Positions 53,379-62,158 of a stretch of 64,000 nucleotides of DNA are shown here, piece by piece. The stretch spans positions 1 through 64,000 of the forward strand of contig JAPDQK010000006.1 in assembly GCA_034505955.1 (NCBI GenBank), read 5' to 3'. Each line of letters begins with the position of its first letter. The stretch's first letter is position 1. Source of the DNA: Zhuqueibacter pondensis (lineage in GTDB: Bacteria > Zhuqueibacterota > Zhuqueibacteria > Zhuqueibacterales > Zhuqueibacteraceae). The translations under genes and the position numbers were made by a program. Below the pieces are notes generated by a model that did no database searches, was not told the origin of the DNA, and was given only the letters and a program-made list of their open reading frames with translations.

Positions 53379-54533
53379 TCAATCATTAATGACCCGATCG
53401 ATCACTCCACCCCCGACTACCACCTCGCCGTCATAAAACACAGCGGACTGGCCGGGAGTGATGGCACGCTGCGGTGATTCAAAATGAACCCGGGCACGAT
53501 GCGGTTCTGCCTGCAACAAGATTGCCGGGGTGCCGGGATCACGATAACGAATTTTGCAGGAGACGGCGGTGCCGTCCGGAGGACAATAATATGAGCCCCA
53601 GTTGACCGAGCTCACCACGAAATCGCTTTGACGTAAATGCGCATCATCTCCCACGACAATGGTATTGGTCTCGGCATCAATCGCAGTAACAAAAATCGGC
53701 CTGCCAACTGCGAGACCGAGTCCCTTCCGTTGGCCGATCGTATAAAATGGAAATCCCTGATGCGTGCCAATGCGATTGCCGTTGACATCCACAAAATCAC
53801 CAGGAACAGTTTCAGCAACGGCCTCCCGGGCATGCTCCCGAAGATAGCGACGATAATCGTTATCCGGAATAAAACAAATTTCCTGACTCTCTTTTTTCTC
53901 CGCGGTTTTCAAGCCGAGGCCGCGTGCGATTTCTCGCACTTCCGGTTTGGTCAATTCACCGAGCGGGAAAACCGTGTGCGCCAGCGCCTCCTGGCGCACA
54001 CCCCAAAGCGCGTAACTTTGGTCTTTGTGCGCATCGACCGCGCGCCACAACTCCCAGCGATTGGTGGCCGCGTTGAAACGCACGCGTGCATAATGACCGG
54101 TGGCGAGAAAACTGGCGCCGATATCTTTCGCCTGTTGTAACAGCGCACCCCATTTGATATAGGTGTTGCAGCGCACGCAGGGGTTGGGCGTGCGTCCGGC
54201 AAAATACTCGTCGATAAAATTTTGCTGTACGCTGCGATCAAAAATCTCGCGAAAATCGGAGACGTAATGTGGCACTCCAAGTTTGTGACAAACGGCACGG
54301 GCATCCGCCATGGTATCAATCGAGCAGCAACCACTCTCGAGGTTGACATTGCCGCCACTGGCGTGGTAGTCCCACAAATTGAGCGTAACACCAATCACCC
54401 GATAGCCATATTCATGCAACAAGGCGGCGGCGACCGAGCTGTCCACGCCGCCGCTCATCGCCACTACCACCGTCGCGCCAGCGCCGGGAACAAGATTGGC
54501 TTTTTTAATGAGTTCTGAGTCTCGATTCATTTT
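53379..54533 (-). CDS. mnmA: tRNA-specific 2-thiouridylase MnmA
   Basis: A 384-aa enzyme that thiolates U34 of Glu, Gln and Lys tRNAs. The ATP loop is M-S-G-G-V-D-S-S-V-A-A; the catalytic cysteines lie in N-P-C-V-R-C-N and in E-I-C-F-I-P-D-N-D-Y; the C-terminal barrel has G-Q-R-K-G-L. It takes sulfur from a cysteine desulfurase, and such a gene is directly upstream. The start at 54533 is preferred over 54545 by family length. Confidence 0.95.
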   Translation of the reverse strand, partial: KMNRDSELIKKANLVPGAGATVVVAMSGGVDSSVAAALLHEYGYRVIGVTLNLWDYHASGGNVNLESGCCSIDTMADARAVCHKLGVPHYVSDFREIFDRSVQQNFIDEYFAGRTPNPCVRCNTYIKWGALLQQAKDIGASFLATGHYARVRFNAATNRWELWRAVDAHKDQSYALWGVRQEALAHTVFPLGELTKPEVREIARGLGLKTAEKKESQEICFIPDNDYRRYLREHAREAVAETVPGDFVDVNGNRIGTHQGFPFYTIGQRKGLGLAVGRPIFVTAIDAETNTIVVGDDAHLRQSDFVVSSVNWGSYYCPPDGTAVSCKIRYRDPGTPAILLQAEPHRARVHFESPQRAITPGQSAVFYDGEVVVGGGVIDRVIND

Positions 54534-54673
54534 CCGGTTGAACAAAAAAATTCAGTGCTGGAGAAAAACAATCCAACCGATAAAAGTTTCAAAATCAATT
54601 TGGTTCCTCCGGACACAGTCCATCCGTTGGCGAATTCTCCAAAAGACGCGAATATGAAATACAAGCAGCAAAA

Positions 54674-55810
54674 TCAGCTTGACTGCCTGTGCAAAATCCT
54701 ATCGAGCGCCTGCAGGGTGGTCTCCACTTCTGCTTCCGTGGTGTATCGGCCCAAACTGAAACGCAAAGCTGACACGGCGCGCTCCCTCGGCAGTTTCATG
54801 GCGCGCAACACATGACTGGCTTCCACACTGCCGGAGCTGCAAGCCGAGCCACTACTCACGGCAATGCCCTCCAAATCCAGGCTCATGAGCAATGTTGTGC
54901 TGTCAAAGCCGGGGAAAGAAATATTCAAGACTGCCGGCAGACGCAATTCCGGATTGCCGTTGAGTTTTGCATGTGGAAAAATTTTCTGCACCTGCTGCCA
55001 AAACGCTTCGGTGAGGTTTTGCAGCCGTGCTGCCTCCGCGTCCTGCTCCGTGCTCATCAATTCGGCAGCTCTTCCCAGCCCGACGATTCCCGCGACATTC
55101 TCGGTGCCGGCGCGACGCTCCCGTTCCTGATGTCCGCCGAAAGACAGTGGCTGCAGCTTCACACCCCGGCGTACAAAGAGCGCGCCCACTCCCTTCGGAC
55201 CGTAAATTTTGTGGCCGGACAATCCAAGCAATGACACCGGAATGTTGCGCAGATCAAGAGGCAATTTGCCAAAGGTCTGCACCGCGTCGGTATGAAAGAG
55301 AATTTTGCGATCGGCCGCGAGTTGAGCAATTTCAGGCAATGGGTTTATGGTGCCAACTTCGTTGTTGGCGTGCATGATTGAGATCAACACTGTGTCAGGA
55401 CGAATGGCTTCTGCCACCGTGGCAACAGAGATCAGGCCGGTCGCATCCGGTTCAATGTAGGTGACTTGCCAGCCGCTCTTCTCCAGCTCCCGGCAGGCAT
55501 TGAGCACACAGGGATGCTCGATGCGAGTTGTGACGATATGGCGCGGACTCGAAAACGTGCGCGCGATACCGAGAATCGCCAGGTTGTTCGCTTCGGTGCC
55601 TCCGCTGGTGAACGTGATTTCCTGTGGCAATGCCCCGAGGGCAGCAGCGAGTTTCTCACGTGCTGCATCCACAGCGACTCTGGCCTCACGACCGAAGCTG
55701 TGAATGCTGGAAGGGTTGCCAAAATGGTCAGTGAGATAAGGCCGCATCGCATCGAGTACTTCCGGTGCCAACGGCGTGGTGGCGCTATAATCGAGATAAA
55801 TGCGGTTCAT
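54674..55810 (-). CDS. Cysteine desulfurase, NifS/IscS family
   Basis: A 378-aa PLP enzyme that takes sulfur from cysteine. It shows Y-L-D-Y-S-A-T-T-P at the start, S-G-G-T-E-A-N-N, the PLP lysine in S-G-H-K-I-Y-G-P, and the active cysteine in G-S-A-C-S-S-G. The A-C-S-S-G loop points to group I (IscS/NifS). It most likely feeds MnmA, whose gene follows. GAGGA lies nine bases before the ATG at 55810; the frame is open to 55861. Confidence 0.94.
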   Translation of the reverse strand: MNRIYLDYSATTPLAPEVLDAMRPYLTDHFGNPSSIHSFGREARVAVDAAREKLAAALGALPQEITFTSGGTEANNLAILGIARTFSSPRHIVTTRIEHPCVLNACRELEKSGWQVTYIEPDATGLISVATVAEAIRPDTVLISIMHANNEVGTINPLPEIAQLAADRKILFHTDAVQTFGKLPLDLRNIPVSLLGLSGHKIYGPKGVGALFVRRGVKLQPLSFGGHQERERRAGTENVAGIVGLGRAAELMSTEQDAEAARLQNLTEAFWQQVQKIFPHAKLNGNPELRLPAVLNISFPGFDSTTLLMSLDLEGIAVSSGSACSSGSVEASHVLRAMKLPRERAVSALRFSLGRYTTEAEVETTLQALDRILHRQSS

Positions 55811-55983
55811 CGTTTTAATCCTCAATGCCTGATCCTTGACTATGTTTTCAGTAACCATCATCCCTTCTTCGTCTGCAGGAATTTAGCATCAAATTTAATA
55901 TACGATCATGTTGTTACTTTATCAAGTTGTTTTTCCCTGTGGGGTCATGTGCGACTCACCGGTGGAATAGACAATCCTCTGAA

Positions 55984-56058
55984 TGTCATCCTGAAAGGCC
56001 TGTGTCCGTAGGCCTTTGGCCGTGGCCTGCAGCCGTGGGCTACGCCTGCAGGAAATCT
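55984..56058. repeat. Dispersed intergenic repeat, diverged copy
   Basis: It starts TGTCATCCTGAAAGGCC and contains repeated CCGTAGGCC / GCCGTGGCC / GCAGCCGTGGGC units like those near 37819, ending CAGGAAATCTTC. The reversed end is not clear because a MITE follows at 56060. Confidence 0.5.
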
Positions 56059-56059
56059 T

Positions 56060-56150
56060 CTAACCCCGATAATTCAGGAGTTGCATTTTAGGCACAAGCC
56101 AGAATCCAGCGTGCAGTCGATTTACGCACCACGTGAATTATCGGGGCTAA
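56060..56150 (-). mobile_element. MITE-like element, copy 4 (shortened)
   Basis: About 91 bp bounded by CTAACCCCGATAATTCA and TGAATTATCGGGGCTAA. The right part (GTCGATTTACGCACCACG) matches the copy at 15286, but the central CCCCGTGAGATA palindrome is lost and the left inner part is diverged. It looks like an old, internally deleted copy. Confidence 0.75.
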
Positions 56151-56498
56151 AGCAATAGAACAGTGCTCGCGCCGGGGAAGATGCTTACAGCCCAAGCAGG
56201 CATGACGGGGTGGGGAATATGATTCATCAATCTGAGGGTTATGGGCACTGCTTTACAGGCGCAACCTGTTAAGCAGATTTACACAGTGTGCCAATTGGTC
56301 GCAGGTCTCTTTAAGAAATCACAGGGTGTTTGCAAATTAACGATGCAATGGATGACGACAAAAAATATGGCCTGAACTTTGCAAAAGTTATTCACACCTC
56401 TCGCATATGGCCCTATGGATTTCTGTTCGGCTTGGCGGATGTCGAACGACCATGGGGCCATTTCTGTTGACAATATCACTTCTCAAGTTTTTGCAATC
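56151..56498. other. Intergenic region with a short repeat
   Basis: GGGGAAGATGCTTACAGC at 56176 also occurs at 32309. A 66-codon minus-strand frame (56279-56479) has no ribosome site or recognisable product. Nothing else is visible. Confidence 0.5.
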
Positions 56499-58907
56499 TT
56501 ACCGTGATTCTCCGTATTGCTCCAGCGCTGTCGCAAGCACACCAAATTGATCCGATAACAAGCCCTCATACCCGCAGGGCCGATCATCCCAAAACCGCCA
56601 GTCAAGCCCGCTTTTGTTGCCACCATAAACGAGGCCTCGCGCCAGACCTTCGCAAAGCCGGCGCAGCAGGTAGTCCGCTTCTTCTGTCATGCCGACGCGA
56701 TAAAGTGCATTCACAAAATGACGTGCCTGGGAGTGCGTACGGCCGCCGTTTTGATAATAACCCATCGGATAACCTTGCATGATATCAGAACGGTCTTCAT
56801 CGGGAATCGACCAAAGATTTCCCGGCAAGCCCAGCAGCGGATCCGGCATGCCGGCGTGTTTGGTTTCCTCCCATAATTTGCCGATGATGGCACGCGCATC
56901 GTCGTAATCGAGCAACCCACCACTGACGGCAGCGCCATTCACAAAAAGAAAAGCATAATCGTGCAACTTGTTCTCGGCACAGCGCCAACCTGCCAACCAA
57001 CCGGTTTGCGGATTGAAAAAGGTTGGCCGGTAATTCGCGCGCAACTTCTCTGCCCAGTCGGACAGGCCTGTGGCGAGGTCATTCGCTTCCAGCTTCGGAA
57101 AAATCTCCGCGAGCACGACCAAAGCCCGATAGAGAATGGCATTGGAAAAGGCATCTTTCCATCCGAACGAGATGACATCGAACCAGCATGTGCTCCATTG
57201 GCCGGTGCCGCTGACCCCGGTGCGGTAAATACTCTCGACCAGGCCGTCTCCATCGACATCGCGCGCGCGCATTTTTTGCAATTGCTGGCGTATCGGATCA
57301 TGATATTGCTCGATCCAGCTCACAGTTCCGGAATGCCGCAGATATTCGCCCAGCCCGAGCAGGCAGGCCGCGCCCGTGAGCAAATATTCATCTTCTGCTT
57401 CGTGAAACTTGCCATGTTGCAACATCCTGCCGCTGGTATAGCCCTGCCCGCCATCCAACCAACGTTCGAGAGAAGTGCGCAGCAGTTCGACCGCCGGCAA
57501 ATTCGGAAGAACGTCGCCCAGCCGCGTGGTAATGGCCGACCAATTGTCCATGCAGATCGGGCAATGGATGGACGCGCCATTGTTACTCAAGGTCGCAGTA
57601 TCCGGACGATAGGTCAGTGCGGTGAATGCAGTTTTTGCAACTGCCTGGACAATCTCGGACGGTGTGCCTTCTTTCATTGGAATTTCGGCACGCGTCAATG
57701 CCATTTGCAGCGTGGTGCGAAATTCACCCGCAGGCAACAAATAACCACCCTGCGGTTGGGGAATCTCACCAAGCTTGATTTCACTGCTGGTCATATCGAG
57801 CGGTCGAAATGCATCGGAACGCCAGAGTGCATGTTCGTTATTCGCTTCGACAGATAACGTGCCAAAACGCGGTACGTGCAATAAAATTGGCAGCGTCAAA
57901 AGTCCGGTCTCGCCTTCTCGAATAATCCTGCCGATAACATGTGCTGGTGAAATCGTCGGCCGCAAGCCAATATACCATGCGCTGCTGTTCCACACTTGCA
58001 CAGGACGCTGGCCGGTGCGAGTGGCTTGCAGTAACAGGCGGTCTTCCTGCACTTCCCACTCGAGATGATAATGCTGTGCCGAACCCGCCAAAGCCAGATC
58101 ATAGATCACACGATGACCATCCACTCGCGTTGTCCCCTGCACCTGGTATCGCAAGGTCGGCGCCGCAATCGGTGGCCCGCCAATCGGATGGAACCGAAGA
58201 CCTTGATGAAAGCTTCCCGGTTGAAGGTGAAGAATATTTTGCGAGGTTTTGCCGTTTCCCTCCTCGTCGATGCTGAGATATGAAAAACCGGCTCGATTCA
58301 AATAAAAACCAACCTGCAAAAATCGTGACCGGTAGCGTATTTCGCCGTCGGTTTGCTCCATGGTGAGGCCTGCCGGCAAATTCGTCGAAGAAATTTTTTC
58401 CACTGTATGTGTCAATTCCTTGCGTGGCGCCACGCCGGAGAGCGGCTCGCCCTCCAAAATCAGTGCGCCGCCAACTAAATTCCATGACGGCCACCAATTG
58501 TCGATGCCGCAGCGCCGCACTTCTATGATGATCGCGGATGTGACAATACCTCCCAGCTCATACCACCGGATTGCATCATGCTCGGGGCGCATGACATTTT
58601 TCTCATGGGCATGAACCTGCCACTGTTCATTTTGCCAAACCAGCACGCGAAATGAGGCGACCCAGTCAAGGTCATGATAACTGCCGCATTTGTGATAACC
58701 CTTTGCCGGTCGCAATCCCAGGCGAAAAATTCTGGCGGGGCCATGCAATTGCAGAACACGGATGTGGATGATGCGGTGCCGGGGAGCATCCTCTTCGCCC
58801 TCTATCGGTGTTGTCCAAAGCGCCCGGCAGAAAGAAAGTGACTGATTGGAAAAAAGATCGCCCATGGGCGGCTCGTGGTCGGAAATGGTCAACAAATCGA
58901 CTGCCAT
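56499..58907 (-). CDS. Glycosidase-like protein, (alpha/alpha)6-barrel type
   Basis: About 802 aa without a signal peptide. The first ~430 residues are beta-rich. The second half is helical, with R-D-V-D-G-D-G-L-V-E-S, W-S-T-C-W-F-D-V-I-S-F-G-W-K-D-A and G-Y-P-M-G-Y-Y-Q-N-G-G, typical of six-hairpin glycosidases (GH63/GH116-like). The acid residues are candidates for catalysis, but the family is not certain. It may act on a sugar or glycoconjugate handled by the neighbouring enzymes. AAAGGA precedes the ATG at 58907; an ATG at 58937 overlaps the upstream gene. Confidence 0.65.
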   Translation of the reverse strand: MAVDLLTISDHEPPMGDLFSNQSLSFCRALWTTPIEGEEDAPRHRIIHIRVLQLHGPARIFRLGLRPAKGYHKCGSYHDLDWVASFRVLVWQNEQWQVHAHEKNVMRPEHDAIRWYELGGIVTSAIIIEVRRCGIDNWWPSWNLVGGALILEGEPLSGVAPRKELTHTVEKISSTNLPAGLTMEQTDGEIRYRSRFLQVGFYLNRAGFSYLSIDEEGNGKTSQNILHLQPGSFHQGLRFHPIGGPPIAAPTLRYQVQGTTRVDGHRVIYDLALAGSAQHYHLEWEVQEDRLLLQATRTGQRPVQVWNSSAWYIGLRPTISPAHVIGRIIREGETGLLTLPILLHVPRFGTLSVEANNEHALWRSDAFRPLDMTSSEIKLGEIPQPQGGYLLPAGEFRTTLQMALTRAEIPMKEGTPSEIVQAVAKTAFTALTYRPDTATLSNNGASIHCPICMDNWSAITTRLGDVLPNLPAVELLRTSLERWLDGGQGYTSGRMLQHGKFHEAEDEYLLTGAACLLGLGEYLRHSGTVSWIEQYHDPIRQQLQKMRARDVDGDGLVESIYRTGVSGTGQWSTCWFDVISFGWKDAFSNAILYRALVVLAEIFPKLEANDLATGLSDWAEKLRANYRPTFFNPQTGWLAGWRCAENKLHDYAFLFVNGAAVSGGLLDYDDARAIIGKLWEETKHAGMPDPLLGLPGNLWSIPDEDRSDIMQGYPMGYYQNGGRTHSQARHFVNALYRVGMTEEADYLLRRLCEGLARGLVYGGNKSGLDWRFWDDRPCGYEGLLSDQFGVLATALEQYGESR

Positions 58908-58923
58908 GACAGTTGTTATCCTT

Positions 58924-59769
58924 TCAAACCTTATCATACCCGTAATGCTGCATCAACTCACCTGCCATCGGCTCGCGCCAAAAGGATTCAATCACCTCCC
59001 GATATTTCGGATCTTTCCAGCGGCCAATGGACTTGTCGGTGGTCGCCTGTGCCGGATGAAACCAGGCGCCGGTTTCTTTCAGACGCGCCGAGTCGGGATA
59101 TGACAGAAACGCTTCGACAAATTCTTCGTCAATAAACTCGCAGATCCGGCGCATGGTTGCTTCATATTCTCGCACCAGGTCTTCGTAAAAAATGGTGAGA
59201 ACCTGTGGATGGTTTTCAAATTCTCTCCCGGCAGCGACATCTTGCACCCAGCGATGCGGGGTGACCCAAAAACGCGTGGGCGCGCGAGGATGAATCGAAG
59301 TGACGACATCGCGACCATCACGCACCATGTGCAGAAGGCGGACGCGTGTGCCGAAATGCTGCAGAATCCGGCCAAAGTACAAAACATTCCGCGGCGTTTT
59401 CTCGCACCAGCGCGTATTGCCTGCGGGAATTTCCCGTTCGATAAAATATTGATAAATTCTCTCGAGTCTGAACGGCACATCCAAATTCGGCGCTTGGTTG
59501 TACATGCCATCGGCACCATATCCATCCGGACAAAGAGCCACGGTTTCGATGTCGATGGCAAAGATTTTGGGGTGACATGAAAGCACCGAGAGCAGCAAGG
59601 TCGTGCCGGAACGGCCACATCCGCCAATCACGATGGGCCGCCGGCCGAGCTGCAAAATTCGTTGTGCCTTTCTGAATGAAGTATTTCGGAACAAGTAGTA
59701 AGCGGCTTGCAAATCGACCTTGCGGCAAGCCAAGTGATTTTGAACTTTACGGAAATATGTTTCAACCAT
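58924..59769 (-). CDS. Sulfotransferase-family protein
   Basis: A 281-aa enzyme with the 5'-phosphosulfate loop G-G-C-G-R-S-G-T-T-L-L (residues 49-59) and the 3'-phosphate motif H-M-V-R-D-G-R-D-V-V-T-S. It uses PAPS to sulfate a hydroxyl or amine, often on carbohydrates. It lies directly before the glycosidase-like gene in the same direction. A short AGAAAG precedes the ATG. The acceptor is unknown. Confidence 0.88.
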   Translation of the reverse strand: MVETYFRKVQNHLACRKVDLQAAYYLFRNTSFRKAQRILQLGRRPIVIGGCGRSGTTLLLSVLSCHPKIFAIDIETVALCPDGYGADGMYNQAPNLDVPFRLERIYQYFIEREIPAGNTRWCEKTPRNVLYFGRILQHFGTRVRLLHMVRDGRDVVTSIHPRAPTRFWVTPHRWVQDVAAGREFENHPQVLTIFYEDLVREYEATMRRICEFIDEEFVEAFLSYPDSARLKETGAWFHPAQATTDKSIGRWKDPKYREVIESFWREPMAGELMQHYGYDKV

Positions 59770-59850
59770 CTTTCTCGATCCGGCTCACCACAGTGATGTC
59801 AGGGGCATCTGGCAGTCGGCAAACAAACCCATAAGTGCAGCCGGCCGGCG

Positions 59851-60927
59851 TTATTTCAACCAACGATCCAAATTCTCCTTTACAAAATCATCATCACGCA
59901 AATGCGGATAGGCACGATAAATGCGATCAATTTGCACCAATTGCCCGGGGGAAAGCTCTTCATTCGGATTCAACGTCCATCGCCCCTCGAGCAGACCCTG
60001 ACGCCGCAGAATTTCGTGTATGCCTGGAATGCAACCGGCAAAGTTGTGGTGCGCATCGAAAATCGCTCCGTTCGCATCGGTGATCTGTTGTGCTCTCAAG
60101 AGCAGTTCGGAAGGAATGGCTTGATGCTGCCTTTTGATTTGATGAATTTCTTCCAGCAGTTCGACGGCTTTTTTCGTCCACACTGCCCAATGTCCCAACA
60201 GCCCGCCGACGATACGCAGCCGGGGCGTTTCTCTTTGCCCGGTAAATTGGAATTCGCTGAGCAAATCAATGACAATATTATCATCATTGCCGGTGTAAAG
60301 CGCAATCTCATTTTCTCGCCCGGCTTCCGCCACTGCGCGCACGACCTCGAGCGTGAAGTAACGATTGAATGGCGCAATCTTGATGGCGCACAGATTTTCG
60401 ATCTCCACCGCCTGACGCCAAAACTCATAATCCAGAACTCTGCCTCCGACAGCCGGCTGCAAATAGAATCCCATAATCGGGATTGCCTCGGCGATGACGC
60501 ACAGATGCGCGATCAGCTCCGGATTTGAAAAGGTGTGCAGCGCGCCGAGACTGACCATGCCCAAATGATAACCCAAATCGGCTGCCAACTTCGCCTCTTT
60601 CACTGCCTGCACGGTTGATCCGGCAATTCCGGCAATTTTCACGATCGTTCTGCCGGTAGCGGCGGCAATGGTGTCGATGGTCTCCGCTGCCAAAGTTAAA
60701 ACCGGTTCATAGAGAGAGAACTTCGGGTCACGAATCTCAAATTGTGTGGTATGCACACCGACGGCGAGGCCACCGGCACCGGCTTCACAATAATAGCGCG
60801 TCAGTGCCCGCTGGCGTTTCTCGTCAAGTTGTCGCTTGCTGTTCAGCGCCAAGGGATGAGCGGGGATGACAAGCCCCTGGCGCAAGGCCGTGAGTACATG
60901 GGGTGGTGGGAAAGGTAACAACGACAT
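59851..60927 (-). CDS. DapA-like class I aldolase (dihydrodipicolinate synthase family)
   Basis: A 358-aa TIM-barrel protein. Resemblance to the family includes A-G-A-G-G-L-A-V-G-V-H, the G-F-Y-L-Q-P-A segment holding the proton-relay Tyr, and the likely Schiff-base Lys in C-A-I-K-I-A-P-F-N-R. The enzyme is about 60 residues longer than DapA. Since the neighbours are a sugar-type epimerase and a glycosidase-like protein, a sugar-acid aldolase or dehydratase is more likely than lysine synthesis. Confidence 0.8.
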   Translation of the reverse strand: MSLLPFPPPHVLTALRQGLVIPAHPLALNSKRQLDEKRQRALTRYYCEAGAGGLAVGVHTTQFEIRDPKFSLYEPVLTLAAETIDTIAAATGRTIVKIAGIAGSTVQAVKEAKLAADLGYHLGMVSLGALHTFSNPELIAHLCVIAEAIPIMGFYLQPAVGGRVLDYEFWRQAVEIENLCAIKIAPFNRYFTLEVVRAVAEAGRENEIALYTGNDDNIVIDLLSEFQFTGQRETPRLRIVGGLLGHWAVWTKKAVELLEEIHQIKRQHQAIPSELLLRAQQITDANGAIFDAHHNFAGCIPGIHEILRRQGLLEGRWTLNPNEELSPGQLVQIDRIYRAYPHLRDDDFVKENLDRWLK

Positions 60928-61003
60928 AGATCTGCCTTTAATTAGTTGGTCTGTTGGCCCGTTGACCGGTTAATTTAAAATGGTAATCGAGGAACCACGG
61001 AAC

Positions 61004-62038
61004 TCAAAACTTCCCCGTGCGAACTTCGTAGTGTGTTGGTTTCGCCAATGTTGGGCCGGAAATTTTTACCCAATGTGCGACCCATCTGATCATTTGCTCC
61101 AAGGTGACTTGGGGATAACCGAATAAACGATGACACTGGCTGGCGTCGCTGAGCAGTGCGGTCTCTGCCTCCTCATCTTCCAATATCGGCGCAACCTGAA
61201 ACAACTCGCCAAATTGCTGCGCCAGCTTGCGAATGGAAATCGTTTCCGGCCCGGTCACATTGAGCACGAATGGCGGGGTCCGTGCCAATTCCAGGCTGCG
61301 CAAGGCAATCGCATTCTCATCTCCCTGCCAGATGACGTTCACGTGTCCCATGGTCAAATCGATCGGCTGCTTTTGGAAGACCTTTTGCGCAACGTCGAGC
61401 AGAATACCGTAACGAAGATCAATTGCATAATTCAGCCGGATGATCACACCTTTGATCTGTTGCGTGCCGGAGAAATATTCGAAGATTCTCTCGCGACCGA
61501 GTGCCGATTGGGCGTATTCACCAATCGGTGCAACCGGATCGGTCTCCTTGCAGCCGCCAAATTTGAGGGGAGTCAACGGATAGACATTGCCGGTGGAAAA
61601 CAAAACAATTTTGGAATTTCTAAATTTTTGCGCCACCCGCCCCGGCAGATAGGTGTTGACGGCCCAGGTTTCCGCTTCACGGCCGGTGGCGCCAAATTTC
61701 ATGCCGACCATGTAAATCACATTTTCGATATCCGGCAGTTGCGCGAGCGCATTTTCCTCGAGCAGGTCGCAGGCAATCGTTTCGACTCCGGCCCTGGTGA
61801 GGGAATCACGCACCGACAAATCGGGAAATAGCGAAACGCCGATAATGCGCTTTTTCACGCCCGCCTGCCCGGCAGCCCGTTTGGCCAAAATTGCCAGCGA
61901 TGGGCCGATCTTGCCACCGACACCGAGAATCAACAAATCGCCAGTCATTTTTCTCATCGCTTCCACCACGGCATCCGAGGGTGTGGTCATGAAGTCTTCA
62001 AGCTCGGCAATATTGTTTATCAACTCGGGTATTTTCAT
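61004..62038 (-). CDS. NAD-dependent epimerase/dehydratase (SDR family)
   Basis: A 344-aa extended SDR. The Rossmann loop is L-L-I-L-G-V-G-G-K-I-G-P-S. Y-A-Q-S-A-L-G-R-E is where the Y-x-x-x-K of the family should be: the Tyr is present, but the Lys is replaced by Leu/Gly, so the usual catalytic pair may not be complete. L-F-S-T-G-N-V-Y supplies the Ser/Thr. GAGG lies seven bases before the ATG at 62038. It acts on a sugar nucleotide or sugar acid, or may be a binding variant. The gene continues the minus-strand run. Confidence 0.75.
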   Translation of the reverse strand: MKIPELINNIAELEDFMTTPSDAVVEAMRKMTGDLLILGVGGKIGPSLAILAKRAAGQAGVKKRIIGVSLFPDLSVRDSLTRAGVETIACDLLEENALAQLPDIENVIYMVGMKFGATGREAETWAVNTYLPGRVAQKFRNSKIVLFSTGNVYPLTPLKFGGCKETDPVAPIGEYAQSALGRERIFEYFSGTQQIKGVIIRLNYAIDLRYGILLDVAQKVFQKQPIDLTMGHVNVIWQGDENAIALRSLELARTPPFVLNVTGPETISIRKLAQQFGELFQVAPILEDEEAETALLSDASQCHRLFGYPQVTLEQMIRWVAHWVKISGPTLAKPTHYEVRTGKF

Positions 62039-62071
62039 TTGATCGCCTCTTTGAATGTGACAGCCAAAGAA

Positions 62072-62122
62072 ACATGAAAGCCCTGAGCATGGTTTCACGC
62101 ATCCACGATCATCAGGGCTTTT
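62072..62122. terminator. Hairpin with T-rich tail between the PLP-enzyme and SDR genes
   Basis: AAAGCCCTGA at the left pairs with TCAGGGCTTT at the right, and TTTTTCTTG follows on the plus strand. The T run is on the plus-strand side although both flanking genes read on the minus strand, so it may be an mRNA-stabilising element or part of a repeat. Confidence 0.45.
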
Positions 62123-62158
62123 TCTTGTTGACGAACACAAAGAGAAGGAACTGCGTTG

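Noticed and set aside
56279..56479. 66-codon minus-strand frame in the intergenic region
   Set aside because: No ribosome site and no similarity; likely chance.
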